Assembly: GCA_037501455.1 (NCBI GenBank)
Contig: CM074863.1
Span: 11,714,001 to 11,778,000, forward strand
DNA: 64,000 bases
Direction of reading: 5' to 3'
Source: Lantana camara
Lineage: Eukaryota; Streptophyta; Magnoliopsida; Lamiales; Verbenaceae
The notes under the pieces are model-generated. The model made no database searches and was not told the origin of the DNA. It saw nothing but the letters and a program-made list of their open reading frames with translations. Both the position numbers and the translations under genes were made by a program. The number at the start of each line of letters is the position of its first letter. Positions within the stretch are counted from its first letter, which is position 1. Of this stretch, positions 1-11,209 are shown one piece after another.

Positions 1-2382
1 ACTGAAATTACAGCAAGTTATGAGTATTTCACATATTAATAATTAATGACGTGTGATGGTATTCTTATATGAAATGTGTTTCATAGGAAAAGACTTTGAA
101 TACCGAAAATCACGTGTCATTAAAGTTCTAGTCGGTAAGATAAGAATATGTTCTTATTATGACTATAACGTGGTTATATAAGATGATTAGTCTTTCGTCA
201 TAGGGAATGGTGATTCCAATTATAACACGTTGATGATTTTCAATGGGATTGAAAAACATCGAACTGGACCATGGAGATTATTCATTTTATACTGCTATCT
301 AAAATGAATAAAATCTCGGAAGCATTTGACTCTTAATCCTGGCAGTATTTCGACTTTAGGCATGTAGTGTTAATCACTGTGATGTACTTGGAAGTGAGGT
401 CTCGGTAACGGTTGGCCAAAATACTTTGTACGTTCGGTGATTGCATGAAGTGTGCTAAAGAGTTATATTAATCGAGGAATCTGTGGCCTTGTTGGAAGGT
501 AAAAGATATCCCTAAAATAGATTTACAAAAGTTCGAATTAAGTCTTTGGCCAAAGCATTTGTATGTTGAATGTGTTTCACATACAGAGAATTTGAACTTA
601 AGGTGAATCAAGAATTTCAGATTAGATATGAAAAATAAATGATAGTAGTATTAATTTATTTTTCATGGATATCTGCACGGAGGAGTGAAATGCAAAATTA
701 TTCTAGATCGAGAAATTCGTGAATAATTTAATTAATTTTAGAGTGCAACAATATTTATTTAGTGGAATTAAATATTGTTAAACGGTAATTAATTATTATC
801 ATGGGATGATAATAGATTAACCCGTTTGGAGCTAAAATTAATTTGTCCTGCAGGTCCCTCTGCAAGCCCCAAAAGAAAACCGGAGAAAATATTTGTAAGT
901 ATAGAAAGAGAGAAAGAGAAATTAATTTTCAAAGTGTTTGAAAATAGCCAAAGGATTTATTTTGAGAAAATAAATCAACATTCCAAAGAGTTGGAAATTC
1001 ATTTGAGAGAAATTAATTTTCAAAGTATTTGAAAGTAGTCAAGGGATTTATTTTGAGAAAATAAATCAACTTTCCAAAGAGTTGGAAATTCACGAAATTT
1101 TTTTTAGAGAATTTTTTTTTCAAAATTGTTTTGAAAATAAATCTATATTCCAAAGTGTTGGAAATATACACGTAATTTTATTTTGGAGAAAATAAAATTT
1201 TCAAAAAAAAAAATCGTGAAACGTGGCAGCTGACGTGGCATGCCACGTCAGCGGTGGTCCAGGTGGCGCTGACTGGGCGTCCACGTGTGCGATACGTGGA
1301 CGGCCCAGATTGCGCCACGTGGCATGAAGGGCTGTCTAATCGGGTCATCGAGTCGGGTCGTCGGATAGGGTCGGTTCATGGTTTGACCGACCCGGACACG
1401 TAGACGAATGAGATTTTGACACGTGGCGTTGGTGGAGCCCAAACTGAACCGACCGGTTCATCCCAGAACCGGTCTGAACCGCTGGATCGTCGGTCGGACC
1501 GGACCGAACCGGACACGTGGCGGCTTCTCGGCGCGGCGTACAATTCACGCGCCCCACACAACACCTCCGCCAATCAGACGGCGCGTGAGGGCGCGTGAGG
1601 CACGCGCTTGGCGCGTGTTTGGCGGCAGTCGACTCGTGGAAACTCGTGCTTCCGCGTGGCGTAATTGGATTGGCTGTTATGGACTCGTGGGTTTGTGAAA
1701 TGACGAAAATACCCCTCTATTTTTGGCTATAAATACACAACACCCCATTCCTTATTTTTCATCAACTTTGGCTGCGTTTTTTCAGCCATTTTGGTCAAGA
1801 AAAATTCTCTCTCTCTTTATTTTTAATTAATCCTTAATTAAGGATTAATTTTATATAATTAGGTGATTATATAATTAATATATAAATCACTTAATTATTA
1901 GAAAATTAGGGAATTTTCTAGTTTTAGAAAAATGAGTTTTTCTAGTTAAAATATTTTCTCAAGTATTTAGAGAAATATTTTTGGAGCCCACACTCCGAGG
2001 TTTATCCGGGGTAATTGTAGAGAAGCTCTGCCGGTTTCACGACGAGGTCAAAGTTTCTGACAAGCGGGCTCGGCTCACAGTAGATGGAGGAGAATAATGC
2101 TGGAAAAATGCCGTTGATAGCCATATATGCAGTACGGTAATTTTACAGTTGTATTGCTCCTAGCATGATAAATTATATATTTTTAATTGTTAATTGTATA
2201 TTGTATTTATCTGCTATGTGATTTAAAATTAATTATCAATTGCATGTATATACTTGAGTAGATCCGGCTAAAGCTTCCGCATATGTATTAAATGTTTTAG
2301 AAATTTTTAATACTTGTTTTACAGAAAATTTTTTGAAATATGGTCCTGTACCCTTGTGCTCCGGGACCCGGTTTCCCCAACA
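1..2382 (+). mobile_element. LTR of retrotransposon family B, copy B1 (left end outside window)
   Basis: The stretch from 1 to about 400 is the inverted match of 24520-24130, and 1790-2382 matches the rest of the same LTR (23838-24060, then 3516-3802) in inverted orientation. It ends in CAACA at 2382, followed at once by MULE-1 transposase coding sequence. Family B LTRs start TGTTGGGATAA and end CCAACA, a copia-type terminus; the start of this copy lies left of the window. About 1.37 kb (roughly 420-1790) is absent from the other copy, so one is an insertion or the other a deletion derivative. Within it, 890-1160 has imperfect direct repeats of a segment that includes TCAAAGTGTTTGAAAATAG. No coding sequence is credible here. 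Confidence 0.75.
1218..1735 (+). promoter_or_regulatory. GC-rich, ACGTG-rich promoter-like segment of LTR B1 with TATA box
   Basis: A GC-rich island in otherwise AT-rich LTR DNA. It carries many CACGTGG/ACGTGG (G-box/ABRE-type) cores, a perfect 20-bp palindrome TGACGTGGCATGCCACGTCA at 1231-1250, several GGTCGGACCGG-type repeats at 1440-1510, and a TATA box CTATAAATA at 1727-1735. The layout fits the U3 promoter of an LTR. Function is inferred from motifs only. Confidence 0.5.
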
Positions 2383-3515
2383 CATTTGGTCATATAGACT
2401 ACTGTTGGGAAGATTTAATCTTAATGCTTGAGATTCATGCAATGGCTGAAAAGTTTGGAGTATCAGTGACAGAGACTACTTTTTATTACAACTTTGGTGG
2501 GATTAATGACTGCTACTCTGTACGATTGCTATCAAGAGACGTAGATGCAATGGATTTGGTGAATCACCTTGATGAAGAGAGGATGGTTGGTGTATTCTGT
2601 GATCCAATTCCCGTTGAGGAGTCTGAATCAGCAAGTGAAGAGGATTGGGATATAGCTAAATTGAAGGATCCTTTTGGATTTCTTGACACTTTGGATGGTG
2701 AGATGAGTTCTGATGATGAAGCTATTACACAGAGGCAAACGAAATATGCTGAGAAAGGCAAAGGAATTATGGAGGAAAGAAGAGAATCATTTGTTGCAGC
2801 TGAAATTGATCTTCAAGCTAACAAAGTGCAAAGTACAGAGTAAGGAACAATGCATAAGCAAGATGGTATACATGATGAGGCCAACAAAGTTCTTCCTGAT
2901 CAGAATGTTCCATCCCAAAGTGAAGTACTTCCTGATGAAAATGTACAGCAAGGTGGTGAAGAAGGAGATGATATACCTGCTTCTTTGTTGGAGGGTGTTA
3001 TTGAAGCAGAGCATGAATGGGGAAGCGATGAGGAGCAATCTTTGGGTGATGGTTTTGAATATTCTGACAGATTGGTTGATAGTGATCTTGAAGGTGATGA
3101 AGAAGTAGTGTTTGAACATAGGGTGAACTCAGATGGGCTAGAAGGGTGGTCCCTGACTACCAGTACACAATAGGGGAGAAAAGAAAAGACTAACTAAAGA
3201 CTCAGTTAGAAGACATGATGGGTGCAGAGTCTTCAATCCTTTAACAGATATGGAAAATCCTGAGTTTAAGCTTGGGTTACTCTTTGAAGACACTGACATC
3301 CTTAGGGATGCTATTAGACAGCACTCTAGGATCAATGGGAGGGACATAAGGTGGATAAAAAATGATCCGGATAGAGTCAGAGTTTGATGCAAACATAAGA
3401 AATGTCCATGGTTCTTGTTTGCATCATCGAAGTCTGGGGAAAATACTATGCAAATCAAGACTCTACATGATGAGCATCAGTGTCCTAGAGTGGAGAAGGT
3501 TTCAACGGCTAATTC
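2383..3515 (+). pseudogene. MULE-1 transposase, N-terminal part (broken)
   Basis: This is the 5' piece of a Mutator-like transposase interrupted by nested insertions; it resumes at 24576 and 50730. The first segment (to 2840) encodes the N-terminal domain with HIDYCWEDLI and AEKFGVSVTETTFYYNFGG. The middle is acidic and serine-rich (2590-3170). Positions about 3260-3515 encode the MuDR DNA-binding domain (DBD_Tnp_Mut type: FKLGLLFEDTDILRDAIRQH, then a CKHKKCPWFLFAS zinc-binding segment and HDEHQCPR). The gene is dead: stops at 2841-2843 and 3171-3173, and frame changes before the DNA-binding domain. The start of the protein is missing, displaced by LTR B1. Joining this end to 24576 restores one reading frame across the AATTC duplication. 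Confidence 0.85.
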
Positions 3516-3802
3516 TGTTGGTGTGGCGGGCCCGAAGCAGAGTGACGGTACAACGAAATATTTCAAAAAATTTCGCCATAACCTCGTTATCAAAATATTT
3601 TAATAAAGCAGCGGAATAAATCGGGCAGCATAACTCTAATATATACAGGCATCGATAACATAATTTTAAATCATCTAGCATACAATCACAATATGCAAAT
3701 ATTAATTTGGGCAGCACAACGGTATTACCGTACTGCAAAATTGGCTATCAACGGCACTTTTCCAGCACCTCGATATTTCCTCGTGAAACCAGTAGAGCTT
3801 CC
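3516..3802 (-). mobile_element. Solo LTR family B, copy B2, first segment
   Basis: This is one end of a solo LTR lying on the minus strand, beginning TGTTGG at 3516 straight after TSD AATTC (3511-3515). It is cut at 3802 by the copia element and continues at 23838-24575, where it ends CAACA followed by AATTC (24576-24580). Total LTR length is about 1,025 bp. There is no internal region and no second LTR in the same orientation, hence solo. It matches 2080-2382 inverted (shared GCCGTTGATAGCC and GAAATTTTTTGAAATAT-like stretches). Confidence 0.85.
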
Positions 3803-4959
3803 TGTTAGGAATAGTGTCCTAGAAAGCCGATTCGACGTAATCTGCTTTAGGACTTTTCTTGTATCACAGACAATCTTTGAATAATATACGATTGATCATA
3901 GGCAAACACTTCTTTATATGTCAATACGTGTTTTTGATTGTTTTCATTATGTGCGCATGTATGAGAACTCTCCTAATCCTGATGACTTTAGGACTCTACC
4001 ATTTAGGTGAAATGGTTCATGAAACGAGCCCTATATCACATAAGTCATGATTAGTAAAATACTCCAAGCCGATGAGTCCTACAGACAGTGGGAGTGTCAA
4101 CCTGACTCCTCTAAGGCTTGCTTGTGGGATCACGCCCTTAAGAAGGACCACCTTGTTTCATGTAGGTGCAAAGTGTATAGTTGATACGTGCGTGATACAT
4201 GAGGGTGCTTACTTTAATAAGTAAGTTCACTGAGGTGCCCCGTGTGAGAACATTCCTAAATGGGAAAGGAAGTTTCTATTTCAGGAAATGAAAACTTCCA
4301 GATTAGGAAATATCTCACGAGTCATTGATGTGATTAATTGATCCTTAGACTTGAGGTTCCATGTCACTTTATGAGTTAACTCTGTAGTCTTAGGTATAAG
4401 CTTTAAAGGGTGTCGCCTTAGACAACTGATTCAAGGCTTATGCTGGGGCTGCACAAGTGATTCATGAAAGTGAATGAGAATCAAGAAAGGACCTACACTT
4501 GCGTTTGCAAGGTGATCTCTTATTGTGTAAGTCATTCATATGCCATATGGAGTCCTTGGCCAAGGCAGTAGATCAAGACATCAAGAAAAGGGTTTCTTGG
4601 ATTGAGATCAAATGGATATGAAATGCACTTAGCTTTAAGACCAGATTATTAGGGTTCTAATTATTCCCTCACCCTAGATCTTGGTTGAGAGATAGTAAGT
4701 AGGAGGATTGTATCTCACATGAATCAATGACTTAAAGGTTCTGTCGAATCCGAACATTCCAATTCAGCTAGGGGTTAAACACCTGTTGCTAGACTATGGT
4801 CGTTTAATCTGTGGACTGATTAATTAATTAGTGAATTAATTAATTAGGGTCACTGCTAATTGAATTGAGAACCTAGAGGGTTACACACAACAACTTGGTT
4901 ACATGAGTTGAGGCTTGAAAATGATTAAACGAGTTAGTCAGGCCTAGAGGGTTCCACAC

Positions 4960-5030
4960 TTGTGAAATCACACGTGTGGGTCACGTGACTGGACACGTGT
5001 CATCATGACACGTGTGCCACACGTGACTAT
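4960..5030 (+). promoter_or_regulatory. ACGTG (G-box/ABRE-like) cluster in copia LTR
   Basis: Several ACGTG cores lie within about 70 bp, mostly as self-complementary CACACGTGTG- and GACACGTGTC-type sites, with the latter present as an inverted pair around CATCATG. The cluster recurs at 22707-22775 and 49943-50012. It lies about 330 bp upstream of the LTR TATA box. bZIP/bHLH binding is inferred from the core motif; not tested. Confidence 0.5.
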
Positions 5031-5357
5031 TTATTTGGTAATTAAATAATTAATGTGTTAATTATTTAATAGACTTTGGTTTAATTTTGAATTAAAAAGA
5101 AAGTCTAATTTTGGAGAAAAATAATCTAGTTAATTAATTATGAATTAATTAATTAGATAAAAATAAGTTATTTATTTTATAATAAATAAAGTATAAAATT
5201 ATCCAAAAATAGTTTGGATATTTTTAGCTCTCTTGAAAGTTGATTTGAATTAGAATTCAAAGTCAAAGTTGAAGAATACTTGATGATCAAGTAATAGGAG
5301 AGAGAGGGACCAAATCCTTGCCCAACAAGGATTAGGATCGGCGCCCCTCACCCCTGC

Positions 5358-5390
5358 CTATATATAGGGGAGCTTAAGCTCCCCTTTAGA
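5358..5390 (+). promoter_or_regulatory. LTR core promoter (TATA box) and downstream palindrome
   Basis: CTATATATAGG at 5358-5368 is followed by GGGGAGCTTAAGCTCCCC, a perfect palindrome. The same arrangement is at 23108 in the 3' LTR; at 50337 the second part reads GAGCTCGAGCTC. Likely the U3/R boundary of this copia family. Confidence 0.55.
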
Positions 5391-5953
5391 GCTAATCAAG
5401 AATTCTTTTGGTTCATGTGTTGAACACCATCATTTCTCCAAGATAAACGAAACCCTAGGTTAAGCCTAAACACTAACTAGAGAACTAGCATCCTTACTAG
5501 TTAGATTGTAGCCAAGTTGGTGGACTATCTCTAGAGAGCTTCAAGTTAGAAGTTTTGAAGATTCGAGCTTTACTAAAAAGTGGGGATCAAGCAAAACGAT
5601 CAGAAGGGATGATGAAACGATTCTGAACCCAACATGAAACGAATGAAAAAATCGAACCAAAGAAGATGGCGGAAACCGTTCGTCCATATCCTGAAGGATG
5701 AATTTTTTCACGATGGTTTTGTGACTGGAAGTTTTCTACTTTCGCAAAACTGGTTTTCGAAGGGAGTTTCAATCATGCTTTTCTCGTTTCATGTTTCTTT
5801 CTTTATTTTATATTGTTAAGAACTTCCATAACATGATTTGAATCTAGGTTGGTGTGGATTGTTATCCCTACAATGGATTCTGAAGTAGAAAGAGACTTTC
5901 GAGGAACGGGTTGCCATTACCGCATGAAGCACGTTTGAGGGCGGCTCAAAACG

Positions 5954-8642
5954 TGTAGCACCCACACGTAGGGCCACATCCCCCGCACCATAATTCGAAC
6001 CCGAATACGAAATGGAATGTCCGTACCCGAATCCGAATCATAGCGAACGGGAGACCAAACACACACTCTAGGCTAGGCGGAGCTAGACTAAACGGAATCA
6101 GAGTGCGCGGAAGCGAATAAATAAAAGCAACAAGCAACGATCCTCACATATATATATATAGGTACCAACCCACACCTATCCAGATAGTATTTACATATAA
6201 GTACCAACACATTCCTGTACAGAAGCCATCAAGGCTCGAGCAAAATAGTAAGTAAGTATATACAAATTATAGCTGTACAACTACAAAATAATAAAGTGCA
6301 GGTATGTAAATGCACCTAACGAGACCTAGACTGATAAGTGCATAAAGAAGACACACTTCTCCGCCTAGCTCACGCTCCCAAAACCTGCAACTAAAAGAGT
6401 AAACGAGGGTCAGTCAACTGACTGAGTGAGGGGGCGAACGCACACCCACACCCTAAATATATATAAAGCAGAGCACAAAGCAAAGGGTGAAATTATGAAC
6501 CGGAATAGGTTTTACAAACTAAAACTTTCCAAAACAAATACATATACTTAAAACATTTCACAAACACTATCCCGATTCATACTTCTCAAACATACACAAC
6601 AAAACATAATGCTCGGCGAGAACGAGCTTCCAACCTTTACTCCTCAGAACAAATAAAACGGAAATCATACATATTAACCTCTACACCAATGATGGAAGAG
6701 CCACCGGCGGCCCTAACCATCCAAACATATACAGACTCACGAGGGGTAGCGAACCCACATCGTGCCCTCCCCGGTTTTTACACCGAAGGCATCGAAATAT
6801 CACACCTTCCCAAACTCCCAGGGGTCGCGTGTGATATATCGGATGGAGACTACGCACAGGCCGAACCTCGACGGCCCGAACCGTCCCGAGGGTTCCTTAC
6901 CCGTAGCTCCTTGGATCCACACATACAAATCATATCATAACAAATGCCAAATCTTTCATGGCAGTCTCGCTAACAGAATTGTAAAGCCTTTTTCAAAACA
7001 TAGCTTACATAGGCTTATTTAATATCTTTTCCCAAAACAAAGTTGTTCACAAGATCATAAACATATTCTAATCAACACATACATATCTATACATATAATA
7101 TATAGTCACATGCACGGCCTGAAAACATCACATAAGGCTTTAGGTCGCTTAGCTAATAAAAGTCCTAAACCTCACCTTGTGCGTGACCAAAAACGAGCAG
7201 ACGTGAACAACCTACGCCTCGGGCTCGTCAACTGGAACCTCCTCTGAAAAGAAAACACGAAAGCCCAAGACTTAGACTCTATATGAACCAAAGAAGACGC
7301 TCGGCAAAATGCATGATTCATGTTCACATATAAAATGTCACAATTAAGTCATATAATTCACCAACTATAGCACAACATATTTATTTACAATTTATCATGC
7401 AATAAAAATCAAATTATAACAATTGACATGCAAAAGAAAAGCATTTAAAGTCATAAAATTGCATAATTAAGGTAAAGAGAAGTAGTGGCAGCTTCCAGGT
7501 CTCGAACTCCCCGCGGACAGAATCCACCCCCATGGATTTTTCCAAAGGGAAAAATCCACCCTCAAGGATTTTTCCAAAGCTACTGCCTCAAATCCACCCC
7601 CGCGGATTTTTCCAAAGGGAAAAATCCACCCCCGTGGATTTGATCCAGTAGCTAAAAAAACGGTTTTGGCCATGGGAACGGCCGTTCCCGTTCCCAGTAC
7701 AAACTGGGAACGGCCGTTCCCACTCTCGGCAGGAACAGTAAAATGGCCTGGGAACGGTCGTTCCCAGTTTGAAACTGGGGCGGGAACGGCCGTTCCGGCC
7801 TGGTTCGAAAAGCTGGAGCAGAGTTTCATTACAGAAACAGGGGAAGCTCATTTGGTGCCCAAAATGGCCAAAATCCAAACCTTAAAGTTGCCACAACCTC
7901 TCAAATTGCACAAACAATTCACATAAATCATGCTTGACATATAAACACTCAAATAACTCAAGAAAACGGAATAAAAAGACATGATCAAAGGAATGCAAAA
8001 TTCAAGTCAAAAACATGATCATCACTAAATGCTCAACTAACCAAGGATTAAATGCAATAAATACAATATATACATCCTATATAACTCATAAATGAAGCTA
8101 TGAAACAAGTACAACAAGCAAAGAGCAAGTATTCACATTTTTAGCTAAACCCTTACTATTCACGTAGAGAAACAAAAGCACACCAAACTCACTCCAAACT
8201 CAGAAATTAAACCATAGAAATGACGAGCACGACGAGGGGATTCCGAAACATACTCAAGTTCGCGAAAAGGCGAAGAAACGAGGGAGATCTTGGCTTGGGA
8301 AGTTTGGATGATAAATCTTGGGGTTTGGTTTCCTTGGCTTGGTTGTTGCTGCTGTTATTACGTGAAGAATGAGGGAGGAGAGAAATGGTTCAGCCTTTAA
8401 GGGTGGACCGGTTCGGTTCACGGGTTCGGTTCAAGGTTTCCGGTTCAAGTTGGTTCGGTTCAACAAATACAGGTTCAAATAAGGCCAACTCAAATTAAAA
8501 CGAATAAATCACATGTAACATTAATTCAAATAATTTCATATAAGTTCAAATAATTTAAATAAGTCATATACAATTAGTCCAAAACGCAAATATTGATAAA
8601 TCACATAATTTACCTGTACCGACTGTGAGTCGGGGTGTTACA
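5954..8642 (-). repeat. Chromovirus 3' LTR (minus-strand element)
   Basis: This LTR is identical in length to 13233-15921. Notable content: a cluster of GGGAACGGCCGTTCCC palindromes and AATCCACCCC/GGATTTTTCC hairpins at 7490-7800, and GGTTCGGTTC repeats at 8405-8465. Open frames inside (6689-7022, 7467-7926) are duplicated in the other LTR and are not treated as genes. The pol reading frame runs into this LTR by about 80 bp. Confidence 0.95.
7490..7800. repeat. Short-palindrome cluster in chromovirus LTR
   Basis: GGGAACGGCCGTTCCC or one-base variants occur about four times at 7674-7795, interleaved with CCCAGTTTG/CAAACTGGG arms that can pair with each other. Just upstream, 7525-7640 repeats AAATCCACCC-CNNGGATTT with CCAAAGGGAAAAATCC. 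The block is repeated at 14770-15080 in the other LTR with very few changes. This predicts strong secondary structure in LTR transcripts. Confidence 0.7.
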
Positions 8643-11209
8643 ACCTCCCCCCCTTCGGAGAACCTGGTCCCCAGGTTAACTGTCTGACCTGAGAACAACT
8701 CTGGGTACAACTGTCTCATCTTCTCCTCAGTCTCCCAAGTAGACTCTTCAGAATTCCGATCTCTCCAAAGAACTCGGACCAAGGGAATCTGTTTATTCCT
8801 CAACACTTGTATCTTCCGGTCTTGAATCTCAACCGGATGCCTTACTATTGTCAAATCCGTCTCAAGTTGTACCTCTTCAACAGGGAGAATAGTTGATTCC
8901 TCGGGATAAAATTTCCTGAGCTGCGAGACGTGAAACACATTATGTATCCCGGTCAGTCTCGGCGGTAGGTCCAACCTATACGCCACTTCTCCAATTCTCT
9001 CAAGGATTTCAAAAGGTCCAAGGTATCTCGGGTTAAGTTTCCCACCTCGACCTATTCGAGAAAATCCCTTTCTCGGAGATGCTTTCAAGAACACCTTATC
9101 TTCGACTTCAAACTCAAGGGGCCTTCTCCTCTTATCCGCATAGCTCTTCTGACGGTCCTGAGCTACCTTCATTCTTTGTTGAATTAACTTAACCTTAGCA
9201 GTGGTCTTATCCAATCTCTCTCGAGGTGTTGCTCTTTCAAGCTTGTTCTCCTCTGTCCACCGCCAATCTTCTAAGTCCCAAAATAGAGGCGATCTACACT
9301 TCCTTCCATATAGTGCCTCGTAGGGAGCCATACCAATAGAAGTCTGAAAACTGTTGTTATAGGCAAACTCAACCAGAGCTAAATGTTTGTCCCACTTTTC
9401 CTTAAAATCCAAAGCACACGCTCGTAACAAATCCTCTAAATACTTAATCAATCTCTCTGATTGTCCATCCGTCTGAGGATGAAAAGCGGTGCTGAAATTA
9501 AGCCTCGTACCCAACCTACCCTGAAGATCCTGCCAAAACTTAGCTGTGAACCTCGGATCACGATCTGAGACAATACTAGCAGGCGCCCCATGAAGTCTCA
9601 CAATCTCATTACAATACAATTCTGCCAACTTCGGGGTCTTGTAAGACATCTTCACCTTGAGAAAATGAGCAGACTTGGTCAATCGGTCGACTATCACCCA
9701 AATTCCATCATAACCTCCTCTTGATCTTGGCAAGCCGGACACAAAGTCCATAGTCACTTGCTCCCACTTCCACTCAGGAATTGGAAGTGGTTGGAGAGTT
9801 CCTCCCGGTTTCTGGTGTTCTGCCTTCACCACTTGACACGTGAGACACCGCTTCACAAAGTTCGCGACATCTCTCTTCATGCCATTCCACCAGAAATATT
9901 CCTTCAAATCTCGGTACATCTTCGTACCACCGGGGTGAATGGAATATCCAGAACGGTGTCCTTCCTCAAGTATTAACCTCTTGAGGTCTTCTGGGACACA
10001 AACCCTGGTCTTGAACCTAAACAAACCAGAATCATCAAACCCAAACTTCGTCTCGGGGTCTATTCTAGACCGAACCACTAATCTCTGAATCTCTGTATCC
10101 GAAGCCTGAGAATCCAACAACCTTTGTTTCAAATCCGGCTGAACTGTGATATTAGCTAACCGAGCCACTGAAACCAAAACTGTCGAATCCTGTCCTGAAA
10201 ACCCTGCACTCAAACCTGAAACACTTGCTTTCCTGCTCAAAGCATCTGCCACGACATTAGCCTTGCCCGGATGATACTGAATCGTGCAGTCATAATCCTC
10301 TAAGAATTCCATCCAACGCCTCTGTCTATTATTAAGCTCCTTCTGAGTAAAAAGATACTTGAGGCTCTTATGATCCGTGAATATCTCGAAAGTCGTACCA
10401 TAGAGGTAATGACGCCACTTCCTCAAAGCAAACACAACCGCTGCAAGCTCAAGATCATGAGTGGGGTAGTTCTTCTCGTGTTCCTTCAACTTCCTAGAAG
10501 CATAGGCCACCACTCGGCCATTTTGCATCAATACACATCCGAGTCCTTCCTTAGAAGCATCTGCAAAAACCGAATAACCCTCGGATCCCTCGGGTAGGGT
10601 AAGAACTGGTGCTGAAGTTAATCTTTCCTTCAAAGCTTGGAAACTTCTCTCGCACCCATCATCCCACTCATACTTCACCTCCTTTTTGGTTAATCGAGTC
10701 AACGGGCAAGCAATCTTGGAAAAGTCCTTTACAAATCTCCTATAGTAACCCGCTAACCCGAGAAAACTTCTTATCTCGGAGGCATTCTTCGGTCTTTCCC
10801 ACTGAACCACGGTTTCAATCTTAGAGGGATCAACTTCAATTCCCTCGCCCGAAATTATGTGACCCAGAAATGACACTCTGTCGAGCCAGAACTCGCACTT
10901 GCTAAATTTAGCATAAAGCTTGTGCTCTCTAAGTGTCTCCAAAACAATCCTGAGATGCGTTGCGTGCTCTTCTGCAGACTTAGAATACACCAAGATGTCG
11001 TCTATGAAAATGACCACAAACTTGTCAAGATACTGTCTAAACACTCGGTGCATCATATCCATGAACACGGCAGGAGCGTTAGTTAACCCAAACGACATCA
11101 CAACAAACTCGAAGTGTCCATAACGGGTATTGAACGCAGTCTTAGAGATATCCTCTTCCCGGATACGAAGTTGGTAATACCCTTGCCTCAAATCTAACTT
11201 AGAGTACAC
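8564..11209 (-). CDS. Chromovirus pol, C-terminal part: RT, RNase H, integrase, chromodomain
   Basis: Open reading frame of about 881 codons. RT starts at [15 protein letters not shown] and has the catalytic FIDDILVYS. RNase H has [10 protein letters not shown] and [11 protein letters not shown]. Integrase has the HHCC zinc finger ([11 protein letters not shown]...CLTCQ) and the D,D,E set ([25 protein letters not shown]). A GPF-like [18 protein letters not shown] segment follows, then a chromodomain-like end ([19 protein letters not shown]). The frame is contiguous with the upstream part except for one TAG codon at 11210-11212, immediately before the first residues listed here. The listed start is therefore not a true initiation site; the product would be a polyprotein. 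The frame ends inside the 3' LTR. All catalytic residues I can check are present. Confidence 0.93.
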   Translation of the reverse strand: MYSKLDLRQGYYQLRIREEDISKTAFNTRYGHFEFVVMSFGLTNAPAVFMDMMHRVFRQYLDKFVVIFIDDILVYSKSAEEHATHLRIVLETLREHKLYAKFSKCEFWLDRVSFLGHIISGEGIEVDPSKIETVVQWERPKNASEIRSFLGLAGYYRRFVKDFSKIACPLTRLTKKEVKYEWDDGCERSFQALKERLTSAPVLTLPEGSEGYSVFADASKEGLGCVLMQNGRVVAYASRKLKEHEKNYPTHDLELAAVVFALRKWRHYLYGTTFEIFTDHKSLKYLFTQKELNNRQRRWMEFLEDYDCTIQYHPGKANVVADALSRKASVSGLSAGFSGQDSTVLVSVARLANITVQPDLKQRLLDSQASDTEIQRLVVRSRIDPETKFGFDDSGLFRFKTRVCVPEDLKRLILEEGHRSGYSIHPGGTKMYRDLKEYFWWNGMKRDVANFVKRCLTCQVVKAEHQKPGGTLQPLPIPEWKWEQVTMDFVSGLPRSRGGYDGIWVIVDRLTKSAHFLKVKMSYKTPKLAELYCNEIVRLHGAPASIVSDRDPRFTAKFWQDLQGRLGTRLNFSTAFHPQTDGQSERLIKYLEDLLRACALDFKEKWDKHLALVEFAYNNSFQTSIGMAPYEALYGRKCRSPLFWDLEDWRWTEENKLERATPRERLDKTTAKVKLIQQRMKVAQDRQKSYADKRRRPLEFEVEDKVFLKASPRKGFSRIGRGGKLNPRYLGPFEILERIGEVAYRLDLPPRLTGIHNVFHVSQLRKFYPEESTILPVEEVQLETDLTIVRHPVEIQDRKIQVLRNKQIPLVRVLWRDRNSEESTWETEEKMRQLYPELFSGQTVNLGTRFSEGGEVVTPRLTVGTGKLCDLSIFAFWTNCI
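8644..8656 (-). other. Polypurine tract of chromovirus
   Basis: On the minus strand AAGGGGGGGAGG directly precedes the 3' LTR start TGTAACACC, the expected plus-strand primer position for this element. Confidence 0.8.

Larger units (their letters stand above)
3803..5953 (+). repeat. Copia 5' LTR, main segment
   Basis: First 2,151 bp of the copia 5' LTR; the last 129 bp lie at 15927-16055 beyond the nested gypsy element. It contains an ACGTG cluster (4960-5030), a TATA box with a transcript-leader-like region at 5358-5620, and short open frames that are not genes. The same LTR family also occurs at 21553-23832 and, split, at 24662-25066 plus 49232-50729. Confidence 0.93.

Noticed and set aside
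2850..3173. Independent 107-codon acidic gene
   Set aside because: It continues the MULE-1 transposase frame after a stop at 2841-2843 and has the composition of the usual acidic linker before the DNA-binding domain.
3859..5819. Small ORFs of about 60 codons in the copia LTR, repeated at 21609 and 23337-23569
   Set aside because: Shared by the LTRs only because the LTRs are alike; no coding signature.
6689..7926. Several ORFs of 80-120 codons inside the chromovirus LTR, duplicated at 13968-15205
   Set aside because: Both copies are LTR sequence; the frames overlap on both strands across palindromes and show no known protein.
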